Of a stretch of 6,743 nt of DNA, positions 6,264 through 6,743 are shown in pieces. Position numbers and translations under genes: made by a program. The notes beneath the pieces were generated by a model, which ran no database searches, was not told the DNA's origin, and worked only from the letters and a program-made list of their open reading frames with translations. Every line of letters starts with the position of its first letter. Within the stretch, counting starts at the first letter, position 1. Source of the DNA: an uncultured Asticcacaulis sp. (GTDB lineage Bacteria; Pseudomonadota; Alphaproteobacteria; Caulobacterales; Caulobacteraceae); the NCBI GenBank assembly GCA_946480525.1, contig CAMLLA010000234.1:1-6743 (forward strand), read 5' to 3'.

Positions 6264-6743
6264 TTATACCGCCCTGGCGACTTCCACGGCGTAAACGTGA
6301 TTCACGCCATGCATATTCGAACAGAAGATGATCCACTTTCCGTCCGGCGTAAAGCGCAGGTTCGGTTCCAGCCTGTAGTCATGGGCCGACATATCGACCA
6401 GTCTGGTAGCCGCAAACCGTTCGATGGTAATCAGTCCGTCGTCGTAGGACGGTAAATCCGCGTCGACAATGGTATCGCCTTTAAGCAGCGATATCCATTT
6501 TCCGTCGGGCGCGTGCGCCACCATGTCGGCATCGCCGCCGTCGCTGGCAAAGGTCACGCCATCGGGCGCGACGTTGAAATGGACGCCCCAGTCGTTCTGC
6601 TCCATGCGCTTCCAGACGCGCTTTCCGGTGGCCAGTTCCAGCCCCGCCACCCAGAAGACCTGGCCGCGCGGCGTCTGAAGATCGTACCACAGCCACTTGC
6701 CGTCCTGGCTGAAGAATTCGTGGCCCCAGATTTCCATGTTCAT
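6264..6743 (-). CDS. Oligogalacturonate-lyase-like beta-propeller protein (PL22 type), C-terminal part
   Basis: The frame is open to the right edge and ends with TAA at 6264-6266, giving 159 visible residues. They contain WGHEFFSQDGKWLWYDLQTPRG (visible residues 6-27), the blade repeat VHFNVAPDG (54-62), HAPDGKWI (77-84), HDYRLEPNLRFTPDGKWIIF (121-140) and NHVYAVEVA. Repeated PDGKW segments mark beta-propeller blades, and the GHEF and HDYRLEPN signatures match oligogalacturonate lyases, which in the cytoplasm split unsaturated digalacturonate from pectin. The full family is near 390-450 residues, so roughly the last three blades are seen. An ATG falls exactly at the edge (6743), but this segment is internal in relatives, so the true start lies outside. 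His8 and His55 of the visible part are candidate metal or catalytic residues; I cannot align them with certainty. A related PD40-type propeller of other function remains possible. Confidence 0.72.
   Translation of the reverse strand: MNMEIWGHEFFSQDGKWLWYDLQTPRGQVFWVAGLELATGKRVWKRMEQNDWGVHFNVAPDGVTFASDGGDADMVAHAPDGKWISLLKGDTIVDADLPSYDDGLITIERFAATRLVDMSAHDYRLEPNLRFTPDGKWIIFCSNMHGVNHVYAVEVARAV

Noticed and set aside
5338..6294. 318-residue open frame on the plus strand opposite the IclR-type regulator
   Set aside because: It begins inside the terminator hairpin and mirrors the regulator gene; no domain or ribosome site supports it.

Overview
The window looks like a plant cell-wall (pectin and wall glycoprotein) utilisation locus from a Gram-negative bacterium. 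An alphaproteobacterium of the Caulobacterales (Asticcacaulis/Caulobacter/Phenylobacterium type) is the best guess. This rests on the GC-rich coding sequence, the style of the TonB-dependent receptor N-terminus, the Tat-exported glycosidase and the overall gene set. The genus is inferred and was not tested.

Layout: (1) At 1-699 on the minus strand is the N-terminal third of a TonB-dependent outer-membrane receptor, cut by the window edge. (2) At 700-1120 is an AT-rich, gene-free divergent control region. It has several inverted repeats, including two adjacent palindromes over the likely promoter of the rightward operon and a 12-mer that also occurs upstream of the receptor. (3) At 1121-5325 on the plus strand is a two-gene, translationally coupled operon. 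It encodes a Tat-exported GH127/GH146-type (DUF1680-type) beta-L-arabinofuranosidase and a Sec-exported Svx/AvrXca-like zinc metallopeptidase of gluzincin type with a C-terminal hexapeptide-repeat (left-handed beta-helix-like) region. (4) At 5346-5384 is a perfect 18-bp hairpin between converging genes, probably a bidirectional terminator. (5) On the minus strand are an IclR-family regulator resembling KdgR (5413-6219) and, 44 bp upstream of it, the 3' part of an oligogalacturonate-lyase-like (PL22) beta-propeller gene cut by the right edge.

How it may work together: the receptor imports wall-derived oligosaccharides. The arabinofuranosidase removes beta-linked L-arabinofuranose, the sugar on hydroxyproline of extensins (an acid sugar of rhamnogalacturonan II is an alternative target). 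The co-translated metallopeptidase could then attack the exposed protein backbone. The lyase handles unsaturated galacturonate disaccharides from pectin, and the IclR protein could sense a pectin catabolite. The most interesting idea is the coupling of a deglycosidase and a peptidase in one operon as a small hydroxyproline-rich-glycoprotein dismantling module. The enzyme families are well supported; their joint substrate is inferred.
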